Shown here piece after piece: positions 36,804-47,837 of a stretch of DNA of 64,000 bases. Source of the DNA: Hymenobacter baengnokdamensis (GTDB taxonomy: Bacteria; Bacteroidota; Bacteroidia; Cytophagales; Hymenobacteraceae); NCBI RefSeq assembly GCF_008728635.1, contig NZ_CP044285.1, forward strand, positions 2,046,001 to 2,110,000, in the 5' to 3' direction. Under the pieces are notes generated by a model. The model was not told the DNA's origin, did no database searches, and was given only the letters and a program-made list of their open reading frames with translations. Position numbers and translations under genes: made by a program. Within the stretch, counting starts at the first letter, position 1. Every line of letters starts with the position of its first letter.

Positions 36804-36811
36804 TACCTTTG
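36804..36811 (+). promoter_or_regulatory. Possible Bacteroidota -7 box before wecE
   Basis: TACCTTTG fits TAnnTTTG, 22 bp before the wecE ATG. A correctly spaced -33 TTG is not obvious. Confidence 0.4.
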
Positions 36812-36833
36812 TGACCTTATTTTATTTGTTTCC

Positions 36834-37970
36834 ATGCTGCCTGCTATTCCCTTTAACAAGCCTTACCTCTCAGGGCCCGAAACGCGCTATATTGAAGAAG
36901 CAGTACGCTCAGGAAAAATATCCGGCGATGGTCTGTTTACAAAACGCTGCCACCAGTTTTTCGAGCAGCAATTAGGCTTCCAGAAGGTCTTGCTAACCAC
37001 CAGTTGCACCGATGCGCTCGAAATGGCGGCCATCTTGCTAGACTTGCAGCCTGGTGATGAGGTCATCGTACCTTCCTATACGTTTGTGAGTACCCCTAAC
37101 GCATTTGTGTTGCGTGGGGCCAAGATTATGTTTGCTGATAGCACCGCACAAAATCCAAACCTAGATACGGCTTTGCTCGAAAGCCTGATAACCTCCCGTA
37201 CCCGCGCCATCGTGCCAGTTCACTACGCAGGCATTGCCTGCGATATGGACACTATCCAAGAGGTAGCCAGCCGACACGGAATAGCTATAGTTGAAGACGC
37301 TGCCCAAGCCATTGATAGCTACTATAAAGGCAAGCCGCTTGGCACGCTGAGCGATTTAGCAGCTTTTTCCTTCCATGAGACTAAGAATATCATCTCGGGC
37401 GAAGGTGGAATGCTAGCCATAAACAACACGAAATATGCCCAGCGGGCTGAAATTATTCGGGAAAAAGGTACTAATCGTTCCTCTTTCTTTCGGGGTGAGG
37501 TAGATAAATACGGGTGGGTAGATATTGGTTCCAGCTTTTTGCCATCCGATATTATCGCGGCTTTTTTATGGGCTCAGCTCGAGCACTTGGATGATATTCA
37601 GACCCAACGGAAAGCTATCTGGACCCGGTATTTTAAGGCCTTCAGCGCATTGCCAGCGCAAGGAGTGGCCTTACCTGTAATACCAGCCTATGCTACTAAT
37701 AATGGGCATATGTTTTACCTCGTAACCCGTAGTCTGGCAGAGCGAAGTGCTTTAATTGACCACTTAAAGCAACAGCAGATACTGCCTGTATTTCACTATT
37801 TGTCGCTGCATAAAAGCCCCTTCTATGCGGCGCAGCACGATGGCCGTGAACTCCACTGGGCCGACCATTATACCGACTGCTTAGTGCGGCTTCCGCTTTA
37901 CTACGAACTCACCCCCGAGTTGCAGCAGCGCGTGATAGACGGGGTGCTCGAATTCTACGTGAAGCGGTAA
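36834..37970 (+). CDS. wecE: dTDP-4-amino-4,6-dideoxygalactose transaminase
   Basis: A 378-residue DegT-family aminotransferase very close to enterobacterial WecE/RffA over its whole length. Diagnostic stretches are IPFNKPYLSGPE, SGKISGDGLFTKRCHQFFEQ, VLLTTSCTDALEMAAILL, DEVIVPSYTFVSTPNAFVLR, the PLP-lysine segment FSFHETKNIISGEGG and IREKGTNRSSFFRGEVDKY. It converts dTDP-4-keto-6-deoxy-D-glucose to dTDP-4-amino-4,6-dideoxygalactose (dTDP-Fuc4N) with glutamate. It follows the formyltransferase gene, which could act on this product. RmlA and RmlB for the precursor are not in the window. Confidence 0.92.
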   Translation: MLPAIPFNKPYLSGPETRYIEEAVRSGKISGDGLFTKRCHQFFEQQLGFQKVLLTTSCTDALEMAAILLDLQPGDEVIVPSYTFVSTPNAFVLRGAKIMFADSTAQNPNLDTALLESLITSRTRAIVPVHYAGIACDMDTIQEVASRHGIAIVEDAAQAIDSYYKGKPLGTLSDLAAFSFHETKNIISGEGGMLAINNTKYAQRAEIIREKGTNRSSFFRGEVDKYGWVDIGSSFLPSDIIAAFLWAQLEHLDDIQTQRKAIWTRYFKAFSALPAQGVALPVIPAYATNNGHMFYLVTRSLAERSALIDHLKQQQILPVFHYLSLHKSPFYAAQHDGRELHWADHYTDCLVRLPLYYELTPELQQRVIDGVLEFYVKR

Positions 37971-37976
37971 GCTATA

Positions 37977-39053
37977 ATGCGCGTCTTATTTCTCGTCCCC
38001 TATCCTACGGGCCAGGCACCTTCCCAGCGCTTCCGTTTTGAGCAGTACTTGGATAGTTTGCAGAGCCATGGCCACACGTACCGGCTGGCTCCATTTTTAA
38101 ACGAGGCTACTTGGCGGATTTTGTACAAGCCGGGACAAGCAAAGCGTAAGGCATTGGGTATTCTGGCGGGCTTTGGCCGTCGGCTGGCTGTACTACTGGC
38201 CGCGCCGGCTTACGATTACGTATTTATTCACCGTGAGGCCGCACCTCTGGGACCTCCTATAGCAGAATGGCTGCTAGCCAAGGTCTTGCGTAAGCGAATT
38301 GTTTACGATTTCGACGACGCTATTTGGTTGGCTAATACTTCTGAGGCTAATCGGATAGCGGCTGGCCTTAAGTGGCACCATAAAGTGGATAGCATCTGCC
38401 ACTGGGCCTATAAAAACAGCTGTGGCAATGCTTACTTAGCTGCCTACGCCCGGCAGTTTAACTCCAGTGTGGTGATAAATCCTACCACTATCGATACGGT
38501 GCATTTGCACAATCAGGTCCGTAACCAACTAGCGCCCGGGCCGCTGGTTATCGGTTGGACGGGTACGCATTCTACCCTTAAATATCTGGTGCCGCTAGTG
38601 CCCGTGTTGGCCCAATTGGAAGCGGAAGGTCTTGATTTTGAGTTTCACGTTATTTCCAACCAACCGCCTGAGTTCAGCCAGCCTCTGCGCTGCCTGCGAT
38701 TCATTCCTTGGCAGAAAGCAACTGAAATCCCTGATTTACTGACTTTTCACGTGGGCCTTATGCCGCTGGAAGACGACAAGTGGGCTCAGGGGAAATGTGC
38801 TTTCAAAGCGTTGCAATACATGGCGCTGGGTATACCTGCTCTGGTATCTCCGGTAGGTATGAATACTGAGGTAGTGACCGATGGACATAATGGTTATATA
38901 TGTCGCGAGCCAGCTGAGTGGCACCAGCGCTTAAGGCAGCTACTGACCGATGGCTTGCACCGGCAGCAATTGGGGCAAGCTGCCAGGATTACAATCGAAC
39001 AACGGTATTCAGTGATAGCTAACACACCAAACTTTTTGGCCTTATTTTCTTGA
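37977..39053 (+). CDS. Glycosyltransferase, GT-B fold
   Basis: A 358-residue protein starting MRVLFLVPYPTGQAPSQRF, the glycine-poor first loop seen in many GT4-like transferases. KRIVYDFDDAIW and later GWTGTHSTLKYLVPLVPVL, FEFHVIS, FHVGLMPLEDDKWAQGKCAFKALQYMALGIP form the usual GT-B donor region. It lies 6 bp after wecE and probably ends this transcript, because the next gene is on the other strand and converges on it. Specificity is unknown. Confidence 0.83.
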   Translation: MRVLFLVPYPTGQAPSQRFRFEQYLDSLQSHGHTYRLAPFLNEATWRILYKPGQAKRKALGILAGFGRRLAVLLAAPAYDYVFIHREAAPLGPPIAEWLLAKVLRKRIVYDFDDAIWLANTSEANRIAAGLKWHHKVDSICHWAYKNSCGNAYLAAYARQFNSSVVINPTTIDTVHLHNQVRNQLAPGPLVIGWTGTHSTLKYLVPLVPVLAQLEAEGLDFEFHVISNQPPEFSQPLRCLRFIPWQKATEIPDLLTFHVGLMPLEDDKWAQGKCAFKALQYMALGIPALVSPVGMNTEVVTDGHNGYICREPAEWHQRLRQLLTDGLHRQQLGQAARITIEQRYSVIANTPNFLALFS

Positions 39054-39060
39054 TACCTGC

Positions 39061-40407
39061 TTAGGCAAACTGCGGTTGTCTGGCTACAGAGGGATTTCTG
39101 GATTTCGCCGTCTCGGGCAACGTGATACTCTGCAAAATATAGAGCCCAGCCAGATAGAAAGGCATAAGTGGGATTTTATAGCGTACTAGCGTACCAAAAT
39201 TGCCGCTGGAAATACCTACTGAAATAGCAAAAACCAAGCTAAAAAGAAAGCATAAATTGAGCACGGGTAAGCTGGAAATAGCTTTTAGCGTTTTAAAAAA
39301 GCCTACCCGGTAGAATATACGGATTGTAAGCACCAAAAAGTAAGTGGCTTCCAAAGCTGAAAGCGCCATTGTTATATTGCGGGATTCCCAGATAAATGGC
39401 CGGAATAAAGCTACTACTGCTGCTTGAGGAGCTAGTTTCAACATGCCACTGACAGTACCATCCTGTGCGCCAATATTATAGCCCGAGCCGTTTTCCTGCT
39501 GACTAACGCCCTGTAAAAAGTCGGCCGTCAACTTACTCTGCTCCCCAATCTTATCCAGGTTAAAGCGAGCATCAGAAGCAGTAATGGCACTCATCGCGTA
39601 TGCTGCCACCGATAAGCCAACAAGTAGAAAAAAGGGCTTAGCTATCCAGCGCACAACCGGGGATTTAATACGGCCAGTGTTTTCATTAAGTATCCATAGA
39701 GCAGCTGGAGGTATAAAAGCGAGCAGAATATAAACTTTCATAGAAGCAATTACTTTCATCATCATTAGGCCGATAAGTAAGCTGCTCAGGATTTTCTTCT
39801 TCTCGATAGCTCCTCGATAGAAAGCATAAAAAAGCCATCCCAGTGCTCCGATGCACAACGAGTCTTTGAGCAGTCCAGACCCCCAGAAAAAGACGGAAGG
39901 CAGAAAAAATATTGCTATAGTAAGCTCTCTATATGTCTGTGGTCGAATTTTGGCAAATGTGATATACATAACCCACATGCCGCTGAAACTGAGCACTGCG
40001 AAACACAGGCTGGTAACAAAATAGCTATCGAAGCCAACCAAGGCGCATACAGCTGCTACCCGAATGACAAAATACTCTTTGCTATCAGGCCCAAACCAGA
40101 CCATCTGGCTGGCGTAGGGCTCAATATCAGGCGTCATGTGGCCGTCAGTAGTTATCAAGTGCAGCCCGGCACTAAAAGAGTCGCCGAAGGCGTGATAAAT
40201 AATGGAACCGTACTTGAAATAGTAGAGTGTGTCGCCAGAATAGATAGTATGATATAGAATGCCAAGAGCAATGGCTCCAAGAAGCTTAATAGAGAGAGCA
40301 GGAATAAAGTAGGGTTTTGTGTATCTATTTGTAACTGACGACCTGATAATAAACGCTAACGCGTAAAATACTCCTAGATAGATAGGCGTAAGAATGAAAT
40401 CCTTCAT
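39061..40407 (-). CDS. Polytopic membrane protein, candidate polysaccharide polymerase
   Basis: A 448-residue protein with about ten membrane helices, short cytosolic loops and one larger outside loop around residues 280-330 (ITASDARFNLDKIGEQSK and after). That topology is like Wzy O-antigen polymerases and EpsG-type proteins, but I see no diagnostic motif. It carries no signal peptide beyond the first helix. It lies at the right edge of the glycan cluster, converging with the last glycosyltransferase and 18 bp downstream of the TPR gene, which may share its promoter. Function is inferred from position and topology only. Confidence 0.6.
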   Translation of the reverse strand: MKDFILTPIYLGVFYALAFIIRSSVTNRYTKPYFIPALSIKLLGAIALGILYHTIYSGDTLYYFKYGSIIYHAFGDSFSAGLHLITTDGHMTPDIEPYASQMVWFGPDSKEYFVIRVAAVCALVGFDSYFVTSLCFAVLSFSGMWVMYITFAKIRPQTYRELTIAIFFLPSVFFWGSGLLKDSLCIGALGWLFYAFYRGAIEKKKILSSLLIGLMMMKVIASMKVYILLAFIPPAALWILNENTGRIKSPVVRWIAKPFFLLVGLSVAAYAMSAITASDARFNLDKIGEQSKLTADFLQGVSQQENGSGYNIGAQDGTVSGMLKLAPQAAVVALFRPFIWESRNITMALSALEATYFLVLTIRIFYRVGFFKTLKAISSLPVLNLCFLFSLVFAISVGISSGNFGTLVRYKIPLMPFYLAGLYILQSITLPETAKSRNPSVARQPQFA

Positions 40408-40425
40408 TTATAAAAACTGCTATTA

Positions 40426-41706
40426 TTAAGAATTTTTCTTCAGCCAGCTTTTAGCCTCTTTATACTGGTCCGATTTACGGTCGGCTTTGTCAGCTACGAC
40501 CTGGTAATAGCGCTTGGCCGTAACGAGGTCATGCTCCCGGTCGGCCATGCGGGCAAGGTTGGCATTAGCGAAGAGGTAGAAGCCGCCGTCGGTTTCGCCA
40601 TTGCTCTCAGCGAATACGATGCAGCGCTGGTAGTAGTCCTTGGCTTTGGGCAGGTCGCGGTACTTGTACTGCATGAGGTAGCCCATAAAATAAGTCGCGT
40701 AACGGCCACTGCTGGCCTCGTAGCCCGGCATGCCTACGTTGATTTTGTCAATCATATCGCGGCTCACGCGCTCACATTCACCAAAGTCGGCCTGGTCGAA
40801 GCAGAGCAAGGCGTAGAAGCGGGCGAAATAACCATTATCGGGATATTTGAGGGCCAGACCACGGGCGATGGGCATGGCTGCCGCCGTCTGATGCTCATCG
40901 TTGTGAAGGAGCTTCATCAGGAACACCTTTGCTTCGACACCAGTATAGAAAGCGGTATTAGCTACGGTGCGCAACTGGCTGAGGCCAAGCTGTTTGTTGC
41001 CTTTAGGGAAAAATAGCAACACTGGCTTGAGCAGCGGGTAATTATCCGGAATCCAGACAGCATAGTAGTTAAACAGTGCCTCGCCAAAGAGAAATTCGGG
41101 GCTCAGTCCGTTGGCCTCGCTGCTTTTCTGCAGATAGTTGAGGGCCCGCTTGCTGCTGAAGGTAGCTTTGCGCCAGTTGTGGCGCTCCGCGTTGAGGCGG
41201 GCATCGAAGCCGTTGGCAGCCGACAGGAAAAAGTAGCCTTCATAGTTGTGCGGGTCAGCCTTCACCATTTGCTCGCTGTACGTATTGGCTGTGTCCATGT
41301 AGGCGAAAAACAGCTTGTCGTACTGCGTGGAGTTGAAGTTGGTGGGCAAAATCTTCCACCAGGTGCTCAGCCCCAGCAGAAAATAGGGCATGGGGTGGTG
41401 CGGATAGCGGCGGCGCAGCGAGCGAAACTGCTTTTCCGCTTTGTCATATTTAAAATTATACAGGTTCTGCACCGCTCCATCCAGCTCCAGCTGAATATCT
41501 TTATCGAGCAGCAGCCAGCCCTTCGTATCGGCGGCGGTAGGCAGCACGTTAACGGTATCGACCGCAATGGTGCGCATCTCCGGTACCTGCCCCATGCGCA
41601 ATCTGGTAGTGTCAGGCGGTGTTTTCTGCGCGTAGCTCGTCAGCACCGCACCCAACAGGCAAGTCAGCAACAGCAAACCACGTGAAAACCAGGGAAAAAC
41701 AGACAT
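40426..41706 (-). CDS. Exported tetratricopeptide-repeat protein
   Basis: A 426-residue protein with a clear signal peptide (FSRGLLLLTCLLGAVLTSYAQ) and then helical TPR-like repeats: AVQNLYNFKYDKAEKQF, MPYFLLGLSTWWKI, KAKDYYQRCIVFAE-like and AKRYYQVVADKADRKSDQYKEAKSWL. TPR proteins are scaffolds, so no enzyme activity is claimed. It should act in the periplasm. The gene precedes the membrane protein on the same strand, separated by 18 bp. The revealed -7-like box TACTTTCG (minus strand, 41772-41779) lies 66 bp before its start. A link to polysaccharide export is possible from position alone. Confidence 0.75.
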   Translation of the reverse strand: MSVFPWFSRGLLLLTCLLGAVLTSYAQKTPPDTTRLRMGQVPEMRTIAVDTVNVLPTAADTKGWLLLDKDIQLELDGAVQNLYNFKYDKAEKQFRSLRRRYPHHPMPYFLLGLSTWWKILPTNFNSTQYDKLFFAYMDTANTYSEQMVKADPHNYEGYFFLSAANGFDARLNAERHNWRKATFSSKRALNYLQKSSEANGLSPEFLFGEALFNYYAVWIPDNYPLLKPVLLFFPKGNKQLGLSQLRTVANTAFYTGVEAKVFLMKLLHNDEHQTAAAMPIARGLALKYPDNGYFARFYALLCFDQADFGECERVSRDMIDKINVGMPGYEASSGRYATYFMGYLMQYKYRDLPKAKDYYQRCIVFAESNGETDGGFYLFANANLARMADREHDLVTAKRYYQVVADKADRKSDQYKEAKSWLKKNS

Positions 41707-41824
41707 ACTGGCAGATGAAGCGAATAGAAGCGTTGGCCCGGCGTGGTTTAGTCGGGCTTCAGCCCAACGAAAGTACGGCAGCGGCTCTAGCTTTGGCGGT
41801 AGTATTACGTTAGACTTTTAGGAT

Positions 41825-42742
41825 ATGCAGCTTCTGAAGACCCTTTGCCAGCTGCCGGCACCTGCCGGCGAAGAGGCCAAGCTCACTACCTTTCTTCTCA
41901 ACTACGTGCAAGAACATGGCCCTAGCTGGCGGCAGCCACCGCTGCTAGTGCACGACGAAAACCGCTTCCAGGACTGCCTGCTGCTAGTATTCGGGCAGCC
42001 ACGAACGGCCATATTTGCTCATCTTGACAGTATTGGTTTTACCGTGCGCTACGGGCACGAACTGATACCTATTGGCGGGCCAGAAGTAAAGACGGGCTAT
42101 CGGCTGGTAGGAAAAGACTCGCAAGGCGAAATAACTTGTACGTTGGTAGTTGAGGAAGAAACCGAGGCCCTGAGCTATGAGTTCAGTCGTCTTATCGAGA
42201 CGGGCACCAGCCTCACCTTTGCCTGCGACTTCCGCGAAACTGATACTACCGTGCAGAGCTGCTACCTCGACAACCGCCTGGGGGTATGGGCCGCGCTACA
42301 AGTAGCCGAAACTCTGGAGCACGGCATTATCGCCTTTTCGTGCTGGGAGGAGCATGGTGGTGGCTCAGTGCCGTACCTGGCGCGGTTTATCTACGAAACC
42401 TACGGCGTGCGCCAGGCGCTAATTGCGGACATAACCTGGGTGACGCAGGGCGTAAAAGCGGGTAATGGCTGCGTTATCTCGCTGCGCGACTCGCTCATCC
42501 CGCGCCGCCGTTACGTCGAGCGCATCCGGGCTATTGCGCGGGCCGCCGGCCTAGCTCATCAGCTGGAAGTGGAGGAAACGGGTGGGTCTGATGCCAAAGA
42601 CCTGCAGCGTAGTGACGTGCCCTGGGACTGGTGCTTCGTGGGCGCACCCGAAGATGAGGTGCATACGCCCGACGAGATAGTAGCTAAAGTCGACATACTG
42701 AGTATGGTAGCGCTTTATACTGAGTTGATGCGCGAATTATAG
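41825..42742 (+). CDS. M42-like metallo-aminopeptidase
   Basis: A 305-residue dinuclear metallopeptidase of the M42/M20-like clan. The expected metal and catalytic residues occur in order: AHLDSIGF (His66, Asp68), [16 protein letters not shown], a later ADITW Asp and the C-terminal EVHTPDE His. An N-terminal [16 protein letters not shown] segment also fits the family. It should remove N-terminal residues from peptides in the cytosol. It is divergent from the TPR gene. The protein is slightly shorter than typical M42 enzymes (~340-360 residues), mostly in the lid domain. Confidence 0.75.
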   Translation: MQLLKTLCQLPAPAGEEAKLTTFLLNYVQEHGPSWRQPPLLVHDENRFQDCLLLVFGQPRTAIFAHLDSIGFTVRYGHELIPIGGPEVKTGYRLVGKDSQGEITCTLVVEEETEALSYEFSRLIETGTSLTFACDFRETDTTVQSCYLDNRLGVWAALQVAETLEHGIIAFSCWEEHGGGSVPYLARFIYETYGVRQALIADITWVTQGVKAGNGCVISLRDSLIPRRRYVERIRAIARAAGLAHQLEVEETGGSDAKDLQRSDVPWDWCFVGAPEDEVHTPDEIVAKVDILSMVALYTELMREL

Positions 42743-42896
42743 GCCAATTGCCTACATTTGCCCATCTGGGTTCATCTTCACGAGCTTAGCTTTCCTTTTC
42801 TCCCATCCTTCATTCGCTGCTTATGCCCCCATACTTTACCTGGTTCCTGCTTTAGGTATATTAGCCTTACTCTATACTTGGCTGCGCTCGGGCTGG

Positions 42897-45065
<2,169 letters not shown>

Positions 45066-45098
45066 GCGTACCCCGGCTTACCTGGCGAAGCACCTGGG

Positions 45099-45131
45099 AA
45101 AGAACGTCCTGCTGAGCGCAGGACGTTCTTT
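45099..45131 (+). terminator. Hairpin terminator after hppA (repeat family)
   Basis: AAAGAACGTCCTG pairs perfectly with CAGGACGTTCTTT and a T run follows. The arm is related to the AGAACGTCATGCTGAGC repeat at 8870, 46621 and 62739. Confidence 0.75.
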
Positions 45132-45191
45132 TTAAGCGAATATCCTCCCTGAGTGCGAGGTTAAAGCAGCAGCAATATAAGCTGTTTGGCT

Positions 45192-45232
45192 AATATAGTA
45201 AATTATTAATACTATTAAAAATTTACTATATT
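45192..45232. repeat. AT-rich 13-bp inverted repeat before hpt
   Basis: AATATAGTAAATT at 45192-45204 is perfectly complementary to AATTTACTATATT at 45220-45232 with a 15-bp spacer. It could be an operator, a cruciform site or part of a promoter. The 303-bp gap 45066-45368 otherwise holds the hppA terminator and a -7-like box. Confidence 0.5.
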
Positions 45233-45324
45233 GTCTTCTCTTTAAAGGCTGGGCTAATTGCCTGGTTGGACGCTGCTAAAACCGGCAATTTGCGCCGGTC
45301 GGGAAGGGGTTGTGTTGCAGCCCT

Positions 45325-45332
45325 TACCTTTG
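45325..45332 (+). promoter_or_regulatory. Possible Bacteroidota -7 box before hpt
   Basis: TACCTTTG fits TAnnTTTG, 37 bp before the hpt ATG at 45369. Upstream TTG triplets are too close for a standard -33. Confidence 0.4.
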
Positions 45333-45368
45333 CAGTCCGAAACGGCCACGCTGGCCGCTCATTCCTGC

Positions 45369-45908
45369 ATGGGTCAACCCTCTATTACGCTCCATAACAA
45401 GGCTTTCCGGCCTTATCTCTCTGCTGCTGAGATTGCCACGGCCATCGACCGGGTGGCGGCTCGCCTCAATGCGGACTACGCCGGCCGCCGGCCGCTGTTT
45501 GTAGTAGTGCTTACGGGCGGCTTCATGTTTGCCACCGACCTGCTCAAGCGCTACGCCGGCGAGTGTGAGATAGTGTTTATTCGGGTGGCTTCTTACGAAG
45601 GCACCGGCAGCACGGGGCAGGTGCAGGAGATAATGGGCCTGCGCGAAGATGTGAGTGGCCGCGACATTGTGCTGGTCGAAGATATTGTTGATACTGGCAC
45701 CACGCTCAGCCACTTGCTGCCCACCCTGCAAGCCAACCACCCCGCTTCTATCGAGATTGCGGCTATGTTTTTTAAGCCCGATAGCCTGCGCTATCCGCTG
45801 AATCTGAAGTATATCGCGTTGGAGATTCCAAATGACTTCGTGGTGGGCTATGGTCTCGACTACGATGGCCTGGGGCGCAACCTGCCCGATGTGTACGTGG
45901 CCGCCTAG
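45369..45908 (+). CDS. hpt: Hypoxanthine phosphoribosyltransferase
   Basis: A 179-residue type I phosphoribosyltransferase that converts hypoxanthine (and probably guanine) plus PRPP to the nucleotide in purine salvage. It shows VVVLTGGFMFATDLLKRY, the flexible loop region SYEGTGSTGQ and the PRPP motif IVLVEDIVDTGTTLSHL, then the purine-contacting VGYGLDYDGLGRNLPDV. I chose the ATG giving MGQPSITLHNKAF; an upstream start would add 37 residues with no family match and would precede the -7-like box. adk follows 67 bp downstream. Confidence 0.92.
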   Translation: MGQPSITLHNKAFRPYLSAAEIATAIDRVAARLNADYAGRRPLFVVVLTGGFMFATDLLKRYAGECEIVFIRVASYEGTGSTGQVQEIMGLREDVSGRDIVLVEDIVDTGTTLSHLLPTLQANHPASIEIAAMFFKPDSLRYPLNLKYIALEIPNDFVVGYGLDYDGLGRNLPDVYVAA

Positions 45909-45975
45909 CGCTATTTTTCGTAGGCCACCTTATCAGTTTCCGCTCCGGCGTCCGCGCCTAACTCCAGTTTTCTCT

Positions 45976-46599
45976 ATGCACAACATCGTCCTCTTCGGCC
46001 CACCCGGTGCGGGCAAAGGCACCCAAAGCCAGAAGCTCATTGCCAAGTACAACCTCGTTCACCTGAGTACCGGCGATTTGCTGCGCGCTCAGATTGCTGA
46101 AGGCACTGAGTTGGGCCTGAAAGCCAAAAAGCTGATGGATGAAGGCCTGCTCGTGCCCGACGAAGTAGTTATCGGCATGATTGGCAGCGCTCTGGCTACT
46201 AATACCCAGGCTTCCGGCTTCATCTTCGATGGCTTTCCGCGCACTACGGCGCAGGCCGAAAGCCTCGACCGGCTACTGGCCAGGCATCATACTACGGTGG
46301 CCTGCATGATTGCTCTCGAAGTAGGAGAGGAGGAGCTGGTGAAGCGCCTGCTGGAGCGCGGCAAGACTAGCGGCCGCCCCGACGACCAGGACGAAACCAA
46401 GATTCGCCGCCGCGTAACGGTGTACAACACCGAAACGGCGCAGGTAGCGGGCTACTACGCGGCCCAGCATAAATTTCACGCCCTCAACGGTATTGGGGAG
46501 ATTGAAACGATTTTTCAGCAGATTAGCGCCCTTATCGACCAGCATAAGGCGGCGCAGGCCGAAGCGCCTGCTGCTGCTACCAACGAGGTGAAAGCCTAG
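45976..46599 (+). CDS. adk: Adenylate kinase
   Basis: A 207-residue adenylate kinase that interconverts ATP + AMP and 2 ADP. The P-loop is FGPPGAGKGTQSQKL. Further landmarks are STGDLLRAQI, the AMP-binding FDGFPRTTAQAESLD, the lid RGKTSGRPDDQDETKIRRRVTVYNT split by no zinc cysteines (a short lid), and GYYAAQHKF. The start is set by MHNIVLFGPPG; the reading frame continues upstream into hpt but without family similarity. Residues after ~190 form an Ala-rich tail. A long hairpin repeat lies in the gap to obg. Confidence 0.95.
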   Translation: MHNIVLFGPPGAGKGTQSQKLIAKYNLVHLSTGDLLRAQIAEGTELGLKAKKLMDEGLLVPDEVVIGMIGSALATNTQASGFIFDGFPRTTAQAESLDRLLARHHTTVACMIALEVGEEELVKRLLERGKTSGRPDDQDETKIRRRVTVYNTETAQVAGYYAAQHKFHALNGIGEIETIFQQISALIDQHKAAQAEAPAAATNEVKA

Positions 46600-46620
46600 G
46601 CTACCGCGAAAATACCTGCA

Positions 46621-46722
46621 AGAACGTCATGCTGAGCTTGCCGAAACAGCTCGCTCGCATCGTCGGGTTACTGACCCCGGCGGCGCGAGCGAGCTGCGTC
46701 GGCAAGCTCAGCATGACGTTCT
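46621..46722. repeat. Long intergenic hairpin (AGAACGTCATGCTGAGC family)
   Basis: Outer arms of 23 bp (46621-46643 and 46700-46722) are perfectly complementary, and an inner AGCTCGCTCGC/GCGAGCGAGCT pair forms a second stem. The outer arm begins AGAACGTCATGCTGAGCTTG, identical to the repeat after rny. It fills most of the adk-obg gap and may end transcription of adk. Confidence 0.75.
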
Positions 46723-46748
46723 ATTTTACCTTATAACAGCAATAAGCC

Positions 46749-47747
46749 GTGGCTAACAACAACTTCATCGACTACGTCAAAATCACCTGCCGCTCGGGCA
46801 AGGGCGGCGCGGGCTCGCACCACTTTTTCCGGGCCAAGGGCCTACCCAACGGTGGCCCCGACGGCGGCGACGGCGGGCGGGGCGGCCACATCATCCTCGA
46901 AGGCAGCTCGCAGCTCTGGACGCTGCTGCACCTGCAGTACCGCAAGCACCTCTTCGCCCAGGATGGCCAAAACGGTGGCGAAAACCTGCGCTCGGGTGCG
47001 CAGGGTGAGGATATCGTGATTCAGGTGCCGCTGGGTACCGTGGCCCGCGATGCCGAAACCGGCGAAGTGAAGCTGGAGATTACCAAGGACGGTGAGCGCC
47101 GCATCCTCACGCCCGGTGGGCGCGGCGGCCTCGGCAACGACCACTTCAAAACCTCCACCAACCAGGCACCGCAATACGCGCAGCCCGGCGAGCCGGCCAT
47201 CGAGGAACAGGTGATTCTGGAGCTGAAGCTGCTGGCCGACGTGGGCCTGGTTGGCTTCCCTAATGCCGGCAAAAGCACGCTGCTTTCGGTCGTGTCGGCG
47301 GCCAAGCCGAAGATTGCGGATTATGCCTTCACCACCCTGGTGCCCAACCTGGGCGTGGTGGCCTACCGTGACTATCAGTCGTTTGTGATGGCCGACATTC
47401 CGGGCATCATCGAGGGGGCGGCCGAGGGCCGGGGCCTGGGCACGCGCTTCCTGCGCCATATCGAGCGCAACTCCATGCTGCTCTTTATGATAAGCTGCGA
47501 CAGCAAGGACATTGCCGCCGAATACAAGGTGCTGCTGGGCGAGCTAGAGCAGTTTAACCCCGACCTTTTGGACAAAAAGCGCCTGCTGGCTATTACCAAG
47601 TCCGACATGCTGGATGAGGAGCTGGAAGCTGATATTCTGACCTCCCTACCCGCCGACTTGCCGCCTACGGTGTTTATTTCCAGTCTGACAAACAAGAATA
47701 TTCAGAAGCTGAAGGACATGATATGGGGTGCGCTGCATGAAGGGTAG
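46749..47747 (+). CDS. obg: Obg/CgtA family GTPase
   Basis: A 332-residue Obg GTPase, active in 50S ribosome assembly and stress responses. The start is GTG, giving [20 protein letters not shown], the Obg fold with glycine-rich helices (~1-158). The G domain has GFPNAGKST (G1), [13 protein letters not shown] (G3), and [10 protein letters not shown] (G4). The protein ends GALHEG soon after the G domain; it lacks the long C-terminal OCT domain of some Obg proteins. Degenerate copies of its 3' end recur at 49071-49164 and 56360-56391. Confidence 0.96.
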   Translation: MANNNFIDYVKITCRSGKGGAGSHHFFRAKGLPNGGPDGGDGGRGGHIILEGSSQLWTLLHLQYRKHLFAQDGQNGGENLRSGAQGEDIVIQVPLGTVARDAETGEVKLEITKDGERRILTPGGRGGLGNDHFKTSTNQAPQYAQPGEPAIEEQVILELKLLADVGLVGFPNAGKSTLLSVVSAAKPKIADYAFTTLVPNLGVVAYRDYQSFVMADIPGIIEGAAEGRGLGTRFLRHIERNSMLLFMISCDSKDIAAEYKVLLGELEQFNPDLLDKKRLLAITKSDMLDEELEADILTSLPADLPPTVFISSLTNKNIQKLKDMIWGALHEG

Positions 47748-47837
47748 CGCCAGCTAGCGGCCGTGTTCTCGTGCAACCTATGGGCGAGGCAAATGCCTCC
47801 TATGCCTGAATAATAAAACACGAATAGCTAGCCGGCT

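Noticed and set aside
46621..46722. CRISPR or small RNA
   Set aside because: It is a single long palindrome with no repeat-spacer array and belongs to a terminator-like repeat family.
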